Shown: piece by piece, positions 32,318 through 45,603 of the stretch
Layout of the letters: every line of letters starts with the position of its first letter
Position numbering within the stretch: position 1 is the first letter of the stretch
From: Cylindrodendrum hubeiense
Lineage: Eukaryota > Ascomycota > Sordariomycetes > Hypocreales > Nectriaceae
Assembly (NCBI GenBank): GCA_014621425.1
Contig: JAANBB010000239.1
Span: 1-60,754, forward strand
Length of the DNA: 60,754 nucleotides
Reading direction: 5' to 3'
Translations under genes and position numbers: made by a program
The notes under the pieces: model-generated
What the model was told of the DNA's origin: nothing
The model's input: the letters and a program-made list of their open reading frames with translations, nothing else
Databases searched by the model: none

Positions 32318-34731
32318 GATCGAGTCGGTCCGAGTCTCGCAAGTCGGGCACTCGGGACGCGGCGCAACGGGGAGGGAGACGCGGACAGGGGGATGTGGAG
32401 GGTGAAGCTTGTGCAGGAGTCGAGGCAGCAGATGGAAGGGAGCGGGAGAGGATGCAGCCAGGTCGCCGGCCCTGCCAGCCGTCTCGCAGCTGGCAGCGAG
32501 GGCGAGGGCGGCGAGCCTGAGGTGCCAGTGCAAGTGCCAGGTCAGGGCGATCCGAGGTTGGACTCACAGCAGCCATTCTATCAATCAACTGATGCGGTCG
32601 AGGGCGGTCGGGGAGCAGGTCGTCGGTCGGTCGCGTAGGTGCAGGTTCTCGGTACGGACGCGGAGGGTTATGATGGGTATCAAAAGAAGATGGCGACGAG
32701 GAATGGAAAGATGGGAAGCAATCACGGGGGGTGGATTTTCGCAGCTCCAGCAAGGCTGGCTAAGTAGCGATAATTTTCTAGAGGTGGCCCCAACCTGGGA
32801 CACCACCTCTGCTCCCCCTTTAGGCTTAGCCTTTTCCAGCTGTCCGGAGAGCCAGCACTGCCAGCGCTACCAGCGCTGTCAGCGCCGCCAACAGGCAGAC
32901 TTTCCACGCGCAACACCGCACAGCAACACCGCACAACAACACCGCACAACGCCGCACAACACGCGACGGGTAATTCTCGGCACGCCGCACAACCCTACCG
33001 ACAATGAGCACCCTCGGTCCTATATGCGAGTTGTGTCATGCGCAGCAACTTGACGACAACTGCGTCCTACATCTGTCCCCATGTGCTGCATCTTTGGCTG
33101 GTCATGGCCCGAGCAGGAATGACAGCTTACTACGTAGTAATTTCCAGGTCCTGATCTAGGCTGGCGCGGGGGCCTCGTTGTTAGCTCCAAATTGCGGGTC
33201 ACGGCTCCAACACCACACAGAGCAATGCTATGCCGCCAGATCTCAGCCCCTTTGCTGAAATCAGTTGCTCATCGTATTTACAACCTCGGAGGTGTCCATA
33301 GTCTCGTAACAGTTTTCTCGGCTCACAATGGACAATACGATCAAACTGCACTAGCCCCGATCTACGGCGCCTCGGGTAATGGTTCCCCCGTTCAGCATCC
33401 TTGTTCTAGACTCATACTTGAGCATCTGTGTAAGTTGAACCCAGGACTCTGGTGTTGCGTAACTTCCACTCTGGGTATTTTCTAGGGGCAGACGAGAAAA
33501 AAGTGAAGATCAAAGTGAAGACCGGCAACTGCTTCCTGTTTGCGTAAGCACGAAGCCTCATCACTTGGTGGACGAAATGATGCCCAAATAGTGCACATGG
33601 GAGGTTGACTTGTGCGAGTCGCCAAATAAACTTTCAACTTGTGTAAGTCGACAACAAGGGCACAACAAACTACGCATCTACCCAGTGTGGCACAACAAAT
33701 CTAACCAAGATAATTACTCAGCATTGCATCAAGAAAAAAACACCCATTAGATTGTCAATCACCTCTGTGAAGGGGCTATTCCTGTCGCGCCTTCGCGTTG
33801 GTGGCTACCCTACACGGACGGAATGGGTTCGCGCTCCAGCATTTGGAACCAACAGAACACTCGCTTCTGATAACAGATTTGCTGCAACATGCAGACAACC
33901 TGGATGGTGGCGAGGGATTGGAGCCCTGGATAATTCACAGCTCGGCAGGGGCCGAAATCACCAGGAAAAAGACGTGAGGCAAGTGACTACATCACCAGCC
34001 ATGGGTTGTCTGTTGCGAAACCCAGTTCAAGCTCTGGTTGGTGGACGTGGCCGCTTAAAGAAATGACGAGGGCGCTTGGAATAGGGGACCATGGCTGGGA
34101 CAGGCAAGGAGACACATGTGGAGTGGTGCGACTTTAGCTGAAGCCACCGGGTTGTGGGTGCTGTGGGCACTGTGGCGGGGTTGCCCGCAGACCCAGACCC
34201 AGACCCAGGCCCGATGATGCCGGCCATAACAGAGCGGCCCAGATCCGAGTAGCATCAAGAGAGTGTGTTAAGGCTTGAAAACCGAGATTCCTAGACAAGG
34301 ACTTGCTGGTTTCGGGAGGAAATGATCGGTGCGTTACACGGAGACGATCGCGGCTTGGAACCAGAGCCAAGACTGGCCGCATCAAGGCTTTTGAGATGTA
34401 AGTGGGCCGCGAGCCAAGTCTGCGGCCACTTCCTGCGCCAGCCGGACGGAGGCGCCAGGGCATCAATCCACTCTCTTCAGGTTGGGACGCCTGTGGGGAT
34501 GGTGTGCGTAGAGGCTCAGCCAGCGCCTCCGGGTGAGGCATGTGTGGGTGTTTGCCGGTGTGATGTAGTGTGCCTGGTATGCAGAGGCAGAAGCGTCTGG
34601 AACGTGATTGACATGCCGGCCTCGCAAATCATGAGGGGCCGGCCGCTGTGTGGGAGGTCAGAGCCTGCTTCTTGTTTATGACGCGCCTCGTCTGCAATGT
34701 CCGCCGTGTCCGCTGCATAAGCGGCAGACAG

Positions 34732-34772
34732 GCTTGCTTGCTTGCTTGCGTGCGTGCGTGTGTGTGTGCGCG
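34732..34772. repeat. Compound microsatellite (cttg, cgtg, tg units)
   Basis: Four copies of cttg pass into cgtg copies and then a tg run ending in gcgcg. It lies about 1.35 kb upstream of the Zds1 gene. Confidence 0.8.
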
Positions 34773-35002
34773 CTGTCGCACTTTTGGTCGCCGTCGAATG
34801 GATCCGGATCGGATCCTTTCAGGGATCCATCTGTGCTTGGGATACGCTGGCTGCCAGTGGGAGTGGTAGGCGCGCGCGGAGACGAGAGGCGCCATCACAA
34901 GGTGATGCGTGGTAAGGGGCGCCAACTCCCCGTGATACAGTCTGCATTCTCCTGAGCCCACCTGGTGATCAGCAGAAGCCATTCGCCCATTCGTCTGTCT
35001 AA

Positions 35003-35024
35003 TCCATCCATCCATCCATCCATC
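35003..35024. repeat. Tetranucleotide microsatellite (atcc)n
   Basis: Five to six copies of the tetranucleotide atcc/catc, a simple repeat with no coding role. Confidence 0.8.
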
Positions 35025-36116
35025 AAAGTGTCTCTCCCCCATCCATACCACACCTGCTACGCATGTAACTCTGCTTCGGTACAAAGTACGTATGCCTCCG
35101 CCATCTAAGAGTGAAGGATCGCCCATATTCCAGGGGGGAGCGGATCCATGTGTGCCAGACGTCGGCCCCAATAATCCATGTCCTGGACGGGTTGCTGCCA
35201 TGACCGCATCTCCGGGCCGCCCGTCTCCAGGGCTTGAGCTTGGGCTTGGGCTCTGCACTTCGGTCTTCTTGGCACGTCGCTGGCCGCTGTTGCATCAAGA
35301 CTCAGGCTCAGACTCAGGGTTAGGTAGCGTACCTGGTAGCCCGTTTTAAAGTTAGGTGCATGGAGAGCCCCGAACCCTGGCAGGGGAGTGCCCTCCGGAA
35401 GAGTAAGGAGCCCGTTAGTGGAGGCGTAGGGGCTCCAGGGGGGGGCGATTCGGGCGAATACAGGAGCCCATGTACCTCTGAACCACCACACGCATCCACG
35501 GCTGGCGGCGACGGGCGCCATTTCTAGCGCCAGATGGTGCTGTGATACAGTGGAACTGCCTGCTGGCAACTGCTGGCAGTGCCACGTGACTCGTTCATGC
35601 CCTGGCCACCACCCTTTGATTGCGGCCCGGGGAAACACTCGATGCGGTACCGACCGACTTACCTATCTCGCCTTGGGCGCCTCGACGAACTAACCCAGCC
35701 TACCTATCTCGCCGCCTTCTGTTCTCCGCCAACGCCCAGCCCAGCCAAGCCCAAACCGCATCTTTCTCGACGGCCATCACAGGAAACGACACCCCGCCAT
35801 CTCGAGCGACATCCGCGTGCGGCTTGATGCCAAGGGTCCCTTGACGACCTGCGTCCAGACAAGCGGCTCTTCCTCCCTTGGCGCCTCCTCCCCATGCGAC
35901 GACAGGCTCCGCGAGGACACCGACTCAGGAGGTGATTGTACCTCTCCCAACTCCGACTTCTCGACATCTGCCTCCCGTCGCGCCGCCCGAGCCGTGGTGC
36001 CCGCATGTCCATGATAGCGCCGAGAACCTCTGAGAACCATTTGACAGCCAAGTCAGGAATCTGCACAGGCTCTCGTTGGTGTCTTGGCCTCCACTGAGGT
36101 CCCTCTCCAGCCGTCG

Positions 36117-39057
36117 ATGATGGTGCGTCTTATCATCCCCAACTCCCAGCTCGCGTGCTCTCTGGTCGGGATCGATGGTGCTCGACCTCTTACGCCCCCA
36201 AGGACATTCTCCTGCCTCATCGATGCCGTCCCACGTGGGTTTCCCATTGCGACCCTTGCTGACCTTGACATGATCTGCAGACCTCATCTCGACCCCGCGG
36301 CGATGTTGGCGGCAGCTTCGCTAGCAGACGCGGTCACACAAATCAACTCTCCATCTCCGACCCAAGCCATCATGTTACCGAGGCTATCGGCACCCTCTAC
36401 GGCGATGAGGACGACTCGGGATCCGAAGGAGGCCGGCCGTTGAGCTTTATCGGTGGATCGCCTTACCAGGAACATCTCCCGCGGCCGCCCCAGCAAGATG
36501 ATTTTCTATCTCCCGACCGCCTGTCGCCTGACCCCCGAAAGCCACTCACCCGCTCCGTCACGGAACCCCTGGATACGATGTTAATGAATGGTGAACATGG
36601 CGGCGTCAAATCACTTCAACCGCTTCCGAACAGGGGACTGAGCAACCGAAGTAACTCCTTCGAACAATCACCCAAGTCGCCCCTCTCCCCGACCCTGTCG
36701 TTGCGCGACGTTCAAGCCGATGCCTCAAATTCAGCGTTTCACTTACCCAACATGGAGCATCCAAACGACATTGCTCAGGAACTTAGCAACTTGCAAGCGC
36801 TAAGACGCCTGTCCATGGATGTTGGTAACAACAAGGATCCCGATATGCCTCCGATGTCTCTCATGGCAATGCCTGCGATAGCCCCCAGCGGTAACGACGA
36901 CGAAAACGACCCCTCGAGGCTTTTATGGGTGCCTGCGCGGGTACATCCGGAACTTGCACCAACAGAGTTCAAGTCATTTCTGGAGAAAAGAGTCCACTCA
37001 ATTCGAAGAAGGTCTGGGGACTCTTTCCTCTCTGTCGACGGTGATTCAAGCCAGAGTGACGCGGGCTCTGGAGGACTAAGGCGGAAGAAGTCGATGCTGT
37101 CCCGCCAGATCGACAACTCCGGGGGTCGCGGAGCTGTTGGTTATGTCGATGGTGCTGAACAATTGGATAGGCGGCGATCCCGGGGAAGCTATCAAAGCCA
37201 TGAATTCAGCCTTGACGACCTTGTGAATGACCCAACCAAGACCGTGCAGAAGCTCACACAAGATTCCCAGGGGTCATCTACCGGGCCAGAGGGCAGCGCT
37301 GATGACATGCCAATCCTCCCGATGGCACCGGGGATGGGCCTCCGTCGTTCTACTCGCACTACATATCGCAAAGGCGGAAGTATTCGTTCCGGGGAGCGGA
37401 CACCTTTCTCTAAGCGCCTATTAAATCGTAACCACGAGGGGGAATCCGCCGAATCTGGTTCGACATCACCACTTGACGCACCCCCAGGACACGGCCTTTC
37501 GAGAGTACAATCAGAACCGCTGGCAGAAAATTATTCACGACCAAACCGATCCGTGAGGAGACAGAACAAGTTTTCTCAAGAATCGCTTGGCGGCTTCGAT
37601 CCCTTTGATGGAGCGTCACAGGAGTCAAGCGCGGTGTCTCCAACCGAGACATTCCAGGACCAGTTGCCGATGCGAACATCGTCAACATCATCATCTGTGC
37701 CGATTATTGAGACCACAACCCCCGAGGAGCCCGCCGACACTGAAGACGACTCGCTTTCAAGGTCTTTCCCCCAAAGATCATCGTCTCAGGCGGCTGCTGA
37801 ACAGGAGCCGGCGATCGAGGAGCCCCCACCAAAATCCAGCCGACGTAATGCAAGCCGCCAGACCGTTCCCCAATCATCAACTCAGCAATATACATCCCGG
37901 TCCTCTTACCCCCAAGGACAGTCTTTGAATGACAACCTAACGGCAAACCCTTCACCTCTTCCCGGAGGCGGAGCCGGCCGTACCGACAGTCTGACATTTA
38001 TCCCCACAATGGCCCAGGAAGAGAAGAAACCCGACAAAAAATCTAAGAAGGATCGGGATGATGACTCGAGCAGTGTTTCTACCACCAAGTCTTCGAGTAG
38101 CGCTTGGAAATGGTTCAAGAGCGGAACGGATGACAAGGAGAAGAAGAAGGAAGAGAGTAAGAAGTCGAAGACCAAGTCCCTGGTCGACAAGGCTCAGGAC
38201 AACGTGAGACTGGATGTGATACAAACATCAATCGATAAGAACGGCACGAAGGGCCGCGAAAGCCTAATTATGGAGCGCGAGAACATGGACAGCAAGTTAC
38301 AGGAGGAGCGAAAGAAGGAGAGCCATCGCAAGAGCGACTCTAAGAGGGAGAAGGACGGCAGCATCTTCTCTTCCATATTTGGTGGAAGCAAGAAGAAAGA
38401 AGAGAAGGAAAAGCACTCGAAGAAGACTCATCACCTCAAAGTCCCAGAAGAACCGGCGTACAAGCCCATGGTACCGGATGTGGACTACCACTGGACCAGA
38501 TTTCCACTCCTGGAGGAGAGAGCCATTTATCGAATGGCTCACATCAAGCTGGCCAATCCACGCCGATCGCTCCTCAGCCAGGTCCTGCTCAGCAACTTCA
38601 TGTACAGTTATCTTGCGATTGTGCAAGCCATGCACCCGCAAATGAATGTACCGCTTTCGCCTCAGCAGAAACGTCTCGAAGAGGAGGCCCGGCGAAAGCA
38701 ACAGGAACAGGAGTACTTGGCACAACAGCAAATGCAGGAGGGCCAGGATTCACAAGAAGCCATTGACAACTACAACTTCGACTACCACCGAGTAAGTGTT
38801 AATCCCAGTATTTAACCGAGCATTCATTAACTCTTCTTTAGGCAGCGGTGCAATACGCAGAATCTGGCGGCAACGAAGAGGTGGATTATGTTGACGATGC
38901 TCAGATATATGAGGATGAGCACGGGAATGAACAAAATAATGGCTACAACTACGACGGTTCTGACAGCTATGGTCAAGGATCAAAGGAGTACTATCAATAC
39001 CACGACAATGAGGGGGATGATCGTCGGCACGAAAGGCGGGACGACGATATGTGGTGA
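36117..39057 (+). CDS. Zds1/Zds2-type protein (PP2A-Cdc55 regulator family)
   Basis: Modelled exons are 36117-36122, 36281-38791 and 38842-39057, giving 910 residues. Yeast Zds1/Zds2 control the PP2A regulatory subunit Cdc55 and act in mitotic exit and cell polarity. The protein is mostly disordered and Ser/Pro-rich. The conserved C-terminal Zds domain lies near residues 728-790 (VPDVDYHWTRFPLLEERAIY, KLANPRRSLLSQVLLSNFMY). Ahead of it is a Lys/Glu-rich stretch, and after it a Gln/Glu coiled tail. The N-terminal block is DPSHHVTEAIGTLYGDEDDS. The frame is open upstream of 36440 to the acceptor tgatctgcag at 36280, which has a good branch point (ctgac). The first exon, ATG ATG then gtgcgt, is the only in-phase start I could find and is less certain than the rest. 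Confidence 0.85.
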
Positions 39058-39744
39058 GAGGGCTGGGACTCACATCTCAGGTCGGCTCGCCATCAAGGTT
39101 CTATCTTTTATATATAGCCACTTCTATCATCGGCACGACCAACTGCAGCGGCAAGTGCCATGCAGTTGTGTAACGTTCTTCACAGAGTCCTAGCATATGG
39201 CGGAGTTTTGGGAGACGGGCGCGTGAAGGTGCCACTGTTTTACAGAGAACCGTTCTCAATCACTTGGTGGGATGAGAGTTGGCAATGAGTCGGTGCAGAG
39301 GCACAATCATGTATGAACCATCTCATCCCTTTCTTTGTCTGTTTTTCGTTTAGTTTGGGTTTCCCAGCAGGTTATTTGCGGAGTTTCGTGCGCCGGAGCA
39401 ATGGGACAGTTCATTACATGCAAGGAGAACATGGTGGATGGAAATGCATAGCGAGGGGAGGCAGTTTGACCTTGTTGCTCGGGATGGATTGATGATCCGA
39501 AACGCCGAGATGGTATGCACGCTGTGTTGGACCAAGGAGCCCCTCGATGTTTGGCGGCTCGTTTTGTGCGCACACAGAGAAAGAGACATCAGAAGTACAG
39601 CGGATGTGGAAGATGTGTCTGTAGGATATTGAATAATAGAGAGAAATGGAAGAAGTTGACAAACTTGATTGGGCCGTGGTGACCAGGTTGACTGTTGTTG
39701 GATAATGGATCAGTCTTCTGTCCTACCAAGCCCCTCCGGACCTA
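39058..39744. other. Convergent intergenic region (Zds1 and BTB gene 3' ends)
   Basis: Only 3' untranslated sequence is expected here. Short frames on the minus strand have no support. No RNA gene was seen. Confidence 0.5.
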
Positions 39745-40902
39745 TCAGTCGGATCGCGGAGCGCCAAATAAACCGTTGAGTTCCAGACCAGAGATTGATT
39801 GTTCCAAGGAATTGCACTCCGCTCTGACCAGCTTCTCCAAAGTACATCCGTGTTCTGATAGGTATTGCGGGATTCCTTTCGGCACAGTGGATTCGTAATA
39901 CGGCGTTTTGAAAGTCCAGATACGACCCTGGCTCGCATCTTTAGGCTCATGTTCGCAATAAAACTTTGTCGATTGAAAACCTCGTACACTCTTCAGCAAT
40001 GCTGTCACGTTGAGGTTGTCGAAAGGCTTTGATGGCCGTGGCGAGAATAGCTTTGCTGTGCTCATATGTTGAATCAATGTGCCCAGTAGTGTTGTTCTGC
40101 ACATTGGCAGGCAAGAAGGCTTGTTGTTGCTCAAATTATCCACCAAATCATACAAGGCGGTTATTATTTTGTCAATAGATTCTTGTCTCGCGAGCTCTAT
40201 TAAATCTGTCTCTCTGATTAGCACCACTCTTAGTGTTTAGGTGATCAACGGACCTATGATTTTGGGCAAAATAGGAAGGCCAAACGTTGGCATAGACACT
40301 GCACTGCAATAAATCGCTGTGTGTGTTACAGACTTGAACATTTCTGGTTCGCTAAAGATGTAGCTAATCAAGATCCAGCGGGCGAGATCTTCGCATACGT
40401 CTAATGCTCTCCATGTTTTTTTCAGCTGAGGAATCCACATCTTGGCAAAAAACCAGACGGCGTTATGGCACTCTAAATCGTCGACTATGGCCGCGATCCC
40501 AGCCATCAGCGTGAGTGACACTTGACGCGGGACTCTTTGCGTTCGGCCATGAACTATGTCTAGAATGACTTTGAAGGCTGCTGGGTCAAATAGTGGTTCG
40601 AATTTCCAATGACGGAGGCCATCAGCTTCTGTTGGTCTGGCCTCCTTGTACTCGCCTGCAAACATGACTTTGGCACGCGGCGAAGCTAGTTCAAGATGTT
40701 TCATGGAAACCTTGAAGTGAAACTCGTGGCACTCTTCGGTAGCCTCGCTCGCGGGGACTTCTGTGTTACCGACTTCTTCTGCTGGTTCTTCTGCTAGTTC
40801 TTCATCGAGATTTCCATCCTTAGCATGTAAAGCTTCTTTATCATAGGGGAGGATGATCAAGGTATCACCATCCGGGTCAATGATGACATCTGAAATAGAC
40901 AT
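39745..40902 (-). CDS. Fungal BTB/POZ-domain protein
   Basis: Two exons (40902-40254, 40205-39745) with a 48-nt intron give 369 residues. The first 150 residues have the fungal BTB pattern: an opening strand (DPDGDTLIIL), an acidic insert of roughly 30 residues, then FHFKVSMKHLELASPRAKVM, RHWKFEPLFDPAAFKVILDI and a BACK-like helical region with WFFAKMWIPQL and LARWILISYIF. BTB domains mediate dimerisation or Cullin-3 binding; fungi have many orphan versions of unknown role, and this protein has no second recognisable domain. The donor gtccgt is weaker than usual but splicing keeps the frame. It opens a stretch of lineage-restricted-looking genes running to about 46 kb. Confidence 0.75.
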
Positions 40903-41878
40903 TTTGGCAATGAGACAAAGTGAGGAGATTGTGACAGCTGTCCATTCATGAACAGATGACAGAGTAAGTGGCCTCTGGAGCCTCGGAGTTGCATGTGCTC
41001 ATAGCAGTCACGTGGGCTTTGAACCAACCAGACGGACTTGGTACACTACCTCCGCAAGTCGATGATACAACCTGACTTGCGTCGAGATCTGGTACATACG
41101 ACCACAGGCGCCAGAAAATACGGGATCCCGTCCGCTCTCCCTTAGTCAACCTGGCGACCGCTGGAGTAGTAGTCGGGTCGGTGACGACCGGCGAATGCCC
41201 AGTGTTGTATGTTTCTTTTTGTGATATTTTTTCTTAGCTCTTCTCCATTATTAGGAGGGCTGGGTATAGTGCTAGACGCCAAATGCTACAGATTATGGCT
41301 TCGAATTTGACGAAGACAGCACCCAGAGGCATGCAACAATGTCCGGGATGTAGCCGGATTTGTCCAACGGGAGCCCATAGGATTTGATCACAGAGTTTGA
41401 GAGTTCCTTGAAACTATTGAGGTTGAGACGTTGTGGAACATGTAATTGGAGACAAAGGTGTTTCATAAGAGTGTATTAATTGGAGTAGTTGATGTGTTGT
41501 TTAGAGAGCTCGTTCGCTGGCGCAGTATCGTATCCATCGATGTTGGGACCCTTATCTCACGAGGGAAACTCTATTCGTGCAGTCTCTTCCTGAAAGAGAC
41601 TGTGTTCTATTCACTTCACACAATGCAAGCGTTATGTTTAGATCCTATTTTTTTTGAACACCTTTGTCTTCGTTGCAGCGCGGGGCCAAATTGACACAGT
41701 TCCTCCCGTTCATTCATTTCACTATTCTTCCTGATGTCATGATTGAGAAATTTGATAAACACCAGACGCCAGCCAATAGATACTCTATATATAATTACAT
41801 GCATCTCTTTTAGATGTCCAACTGCCCACCAATGGCTATAAAAGCCTCCAGATATCTTCACAATGACCGGTTCCATAA
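40903..41878. other. Intergenic between BTB and STAND-N-like genes
   Basis: AT-richer than the housekeeping part of the window. It holds the promoter of the BTB gene and the 3' end of the next leftward gene. No supported gene or repeat. Confidence 0.5.
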
Positions 41879-44434
41879 TTATATTGCTATTCCGATAGCA
41901 GGCTCTGGTATCCCTATTTTAACGCTCCTCTCCGCGGTTAGCAAAAAAGATCCATAGAGTTTCGGGGGTGGCTTTCTGGCGTTGGGGCCATTTTCCGGGT
42001 CTGAGCTACGATTTGACAAATGCGGATAGGGATCCCAGACCCTGTTCGTCTTCGCTAACTCGTCAAGTAATTCCTGAGATTGGTTGATCCGGACTCGCAT
42101 GTTTTCCAGAGCCATACTCCAAAAACCACTCCCGTTCTCCACGTAGGCACTCATCTCCTTCCACGCAGGAAGCATCTCCTCCCTCATGACCAACACCGCT
42201 TGTCGTGCTTTGAGTACTGCAATGACTTCTTTGGAAGTTATTTCCTCCCTTTCAAAGACCCGGATCAGCGACTCTAGTTGCAATATGGCGTACCCGAGCT
42301 TCCCTTCCCTTGCACTCGATCTCTTGTCGATGTTGTCAATCAGGTTCCTCTGAATCTTTAGAAGCCTCTCTTGTCTCACGTATAGATCCCCGCTAGTGGC
42401 ACGAAGGTTCCAGTATCTCAGTGTTTCGTCTTCTGCCCTTGAAGCTGGAGTTTCGTCCTCAACTTTAGAAGGAACAATGACATCTTCAGTGCCGCTGGGT
42501 TTGTTCGCAGAACACCCAGGACAGAGGTTGAAGCACCGGGCGCACTCAACCTTATCATCAAATACTCTACGGCACCCCATGTATTTATCCGCTGGTAGAC
42601 GCAGCTGCTGAATCTTGGTGTAGCACGAGCATGGCCGCAGCTCCGGGTGCACACCGAGGCAGGTCCTTGAACCGCACCAGAGTTCAAGCGATTCCCAGTC
42701 AGACCTTTTTGTCTGGATAATGTCTTTGAGCGACATACTGCATTTCTGGCAGCGGAATGCGTCGAGAAAGCCATTGGCCGCAGCTGTTGAAGTAGTGTAA
42801 GTTGATTTGATCTTTGAACAAAGCCGAGCGGAGGGGTTATACCTAGATTGAGCTGCCAGCGGCGGATTTCTTCGACGGATTGCTTTGATTTAGTCAGTAA
42901 GTAGACCCTTTTATACATTAATAGACTCTTACCTCCTCCTCGACTAAAACGTCAACTGCACCATAGCAGGGCGCACATCCAACATCGTGACAGAGATGCC
43001 ACTCACTGTCCTCCAATCGCCAGCTACTGAGTTGTTCCAATGATGGATACTTCTGAGAGGCAAGGAGATTAGACTTGCCAGTGACTATATCGGAGTAGTC
43101 CAAGAGCGTAACTGGGCTGGGTGGCATATATGAAGAGACTGGGGAGAATGGTGTAGAAATCTCCAGGATTTCTGAGTCGAATGCCCTTCTCACGGCTTTG
43201 AAAATCCTTGAAACCCCGACCCTGCCAGGTAAAGATGGGCTTTGGGGCGTTGAAGGAGCACTAGAGCGTGGTGTTGGAGGCCAAGGGTGATGAGATTGCT
43301 TTAGCTCGGGTTCGATGACTGTGTTGTCGGTAATTTGAGCGCCTGTATTTAGGGCATGGGTGTAGCCCAAAGCTGTCTCCCCAAAGGTGTAGTGCTGTGG
43401 GTTGGAAATGTCATTGCAGAAAAGGGGCAGGGCAATGACGGAAATGGTGGACACGTCGCCCAGGCTGAGGCTCGAGAGCTTGGAGAGCAAGGATAAGGCG
43501 TGGGGATTTAGGACTGAAGACCGGTATGAGAGGTCCTCACAGTCCCAATTGGGAGCTCTTCTATATGGACGAGATGCTTCCAGTGCCTCCTCAAAAGCGA
43601 ATCGGGCATTGAACGCTGTGGATGCTCGGGCTTGCGAGTTGTCCAAATCCTCCTCGGGTACTGTTTCTGGGACGATTACGGAGTCAGGCCTCGGAACAGC
43701 GGCAGGCCTGATGGTTGATGAGTCGTCGGCCTCATCCCAGATACGTCGACTCGTGGGGTAAGTGCTGAAGCTTCTGCGGTTGAGATGTGCGACGTTGGGG
43801 GCAATCCGTTGACAAATTTCTGAGAGGCCAGCAATGGCTTTATGAACTTCAATTAGGGATTCACTGTGAGATCATTTTAGTGTCAAGGCAATGTGATTAA
43901 TTTGATAAGGGTAAAAAGAAATAGAAGGATGAAGCGCAAATGAGACAACTCGCTGCGAAAGGAAAAAATATACAAAAATGAATTGACTTACTGTTGGAGA
44001 ATAGTTAGCATGAGACCTAGTGATGACTGCGCATCGCGGACACGCTTAGACAACTCGTTAATCCGCTTATCCTTCATTGCCCACTCTAACCGCTCGCTCA
44101 TGGCTAGGCTTTGAAGACCCGGGTCAGATAGTGGCTTGAGAAGACTCTCCAGCTCGTCGAGCGACGTGACGCAGTCGGTAAATGTGTTTTGGGCATCATC
44201 GAGGGGGATGTAGAGTCCTCTCTCGCGGGCGAGGGCCTCAGAATCAAGCAGCTGCTGGAAGCGCAGCATGTTGTGACGCATCATGCCGACATCTCGGAGT
44301 GTCGAAACGGCGAGCTCTGGTGCTTCTTTCACCTTGGAGGCTATCGAGATGGCCTTTTCGAGGGCCTTGAAGATTTCAGAAGTCACTGAGATTCCGCCTG
44401 TCACGGCACCGAAGATGGAGAGGGGATCCATCAC
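41879..44434 (-). CDS. Solo fungal STAND-type N-terminal domain protein with Cys-rich region
   Basis: Four exons (44434-43992, 43863-42933, 42882-42843, 42783-41879), one only 40 nt, give 772 residues. The first 150 residues match the fungal N-terminal domain of STAND-type receptors (PigL_N-like): DPLSIFGAVTGGISVTSEIF, ALEKAISIASKVKEAPELAV, and helices to ILQQ. In STAND proteins this would be followed by a NACHT or NB-ARC ATPase; none is present. The middle is disordered. Residues about 435-565 hold many paired cysteines (CHDVGCAPC, FRCQKC, WCGSRTCLG, CSC, CARCFNLCPGC), suggesting a zinc-binding module. The rest is helical. An ATG one codon later is an equal start. Function is unknown; a role in self/non-self response is inference from the domain type. 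Confidence 0.75.
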
Positions 44435-45603
44435 GGCTAGGCGGTACTGCGTTAGAAGCCCGGTTGAGCGTTACCCGTTGACTGGAGGATGGAAGAATTG
44501 GTTGTCGATGATGCGAGTAATGGATTTCAATAGTTGTAGAATTGTTTACGAAATGGATTGACAACCTGTCTCGCCTCGCCGTTCATGAGGCGGCTGCCAG
44601 AGCCTCGTCTAACGGCTGCCTCCCTCTAAGCACTGCCACATCGACAGGGGGACTCACACGCCTGTATCTCCCCAAGGCACATCGGTCTCTCCGCTATTAT
44701 TATATCTCCTCTTTGTCGATGCCGACGGGTATCGATGAAAAATGGGATTATTTTGGCTAAATCAAAGCCCTAATACACTATGCTTTGCAGCTGGAGGCCC
44801 TAAAGCTCAACCTAAGATCTTTGTACAAATGACGTCTGCGCCTGGGATCATCCTCTCCGATCTCATGGCAGCCCAAAAGAGGCTTGTGTGGAAATTGTGG
44901 AGACTCTAGGGATATGAGAGATTGCCCTGTGAGGCCGCCCTAGGCGAGGACGTTGATCAACCTTGGCGAGCAGGGGTCGTGTTACATATTTCGAGGAAGG
45001 ATACCGGATGACGGATCTGGACAACACCACTGACCCCGAATATTTCGGAATATATAGTAGAACAATCCCTACAGAGACAGCACATGAGATTAATGGGACT
45101 ATAATCACCATCACTGTTTGGGGCACGTCAGTCAATGGGAATGTAAAGTATTTGGCCCCGCTGAACCGAGGTTGTAGTAAGGTGGAGCTGAGTGAAGGTG
45201 GTGTATTCTGCTGAACAGCGTCAAGCACTGTTCGAAAGAAAAATATGCTATCTCCCTCTAGGGATTTAGAAATACAATGAGTGCGTGACAGACCGACTGT
45301 TGGGAATGGCGAAACCCGAGGTTATTATCTCGTCTCCATGTCAAGGCGAACGCTGGGTTGTGATCACCGAGACCCCCCAAACCCGAAATACTTCGAGGTA
45401 GCCCAAATATTTCTACAAATAGCCCTGAGTAAAGTTCAGGAGAGAAAGATAGATCATTAAGATAAGGTAGCACGCATAATAAAGAGTAAGATGATAAACA
45501 ATACCTCGCCATTTGCTTCTCGAACAACCATTCTTTTGGCCCCCCAATCCTCAGTTTGCACCCTAGGGAATCGGCTCGGCGTGCATCACACCATGTGATA
45601 CCG
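44435..45603. other. Intergenic, no supported gene
   Basis: The promoter of the leftward STAND-N-like gene is expected on the left side. An 83-codon rightward frame at about 44963-45214 begins with TTG and has no family signature. A leftward frame ending at 45258 also lacks support. Confidence 0.45.

Larger units (their letters stand above)
32318..36116. other. Long intergenic region, divergent promoters of DUF2433 and Zds1 genes
   Basis: Almost 3.8 kb without a supported gene. It contains microsatellites at about 34732-34772 and 35003-35024. The last 500 bases before the Zds1 gene are pyrimidine-rich, as in fungal leaders. Several long open frames are present but start at non-ATG codons or have only low-complexity content. 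Long upstream regions are common for polarity regulators in moulds. Confidence 0.5.

Noticed and set aside
34629..35258. 209-codon leftward frame upstream of Zds1
   Set aside because: GTG start and content dominated by translated microsatellites.
44963..45214. 83-codon rightward frame with beta-strand-like sequence
   Set aside because: TTG start, no upstream exon found, and no known family.
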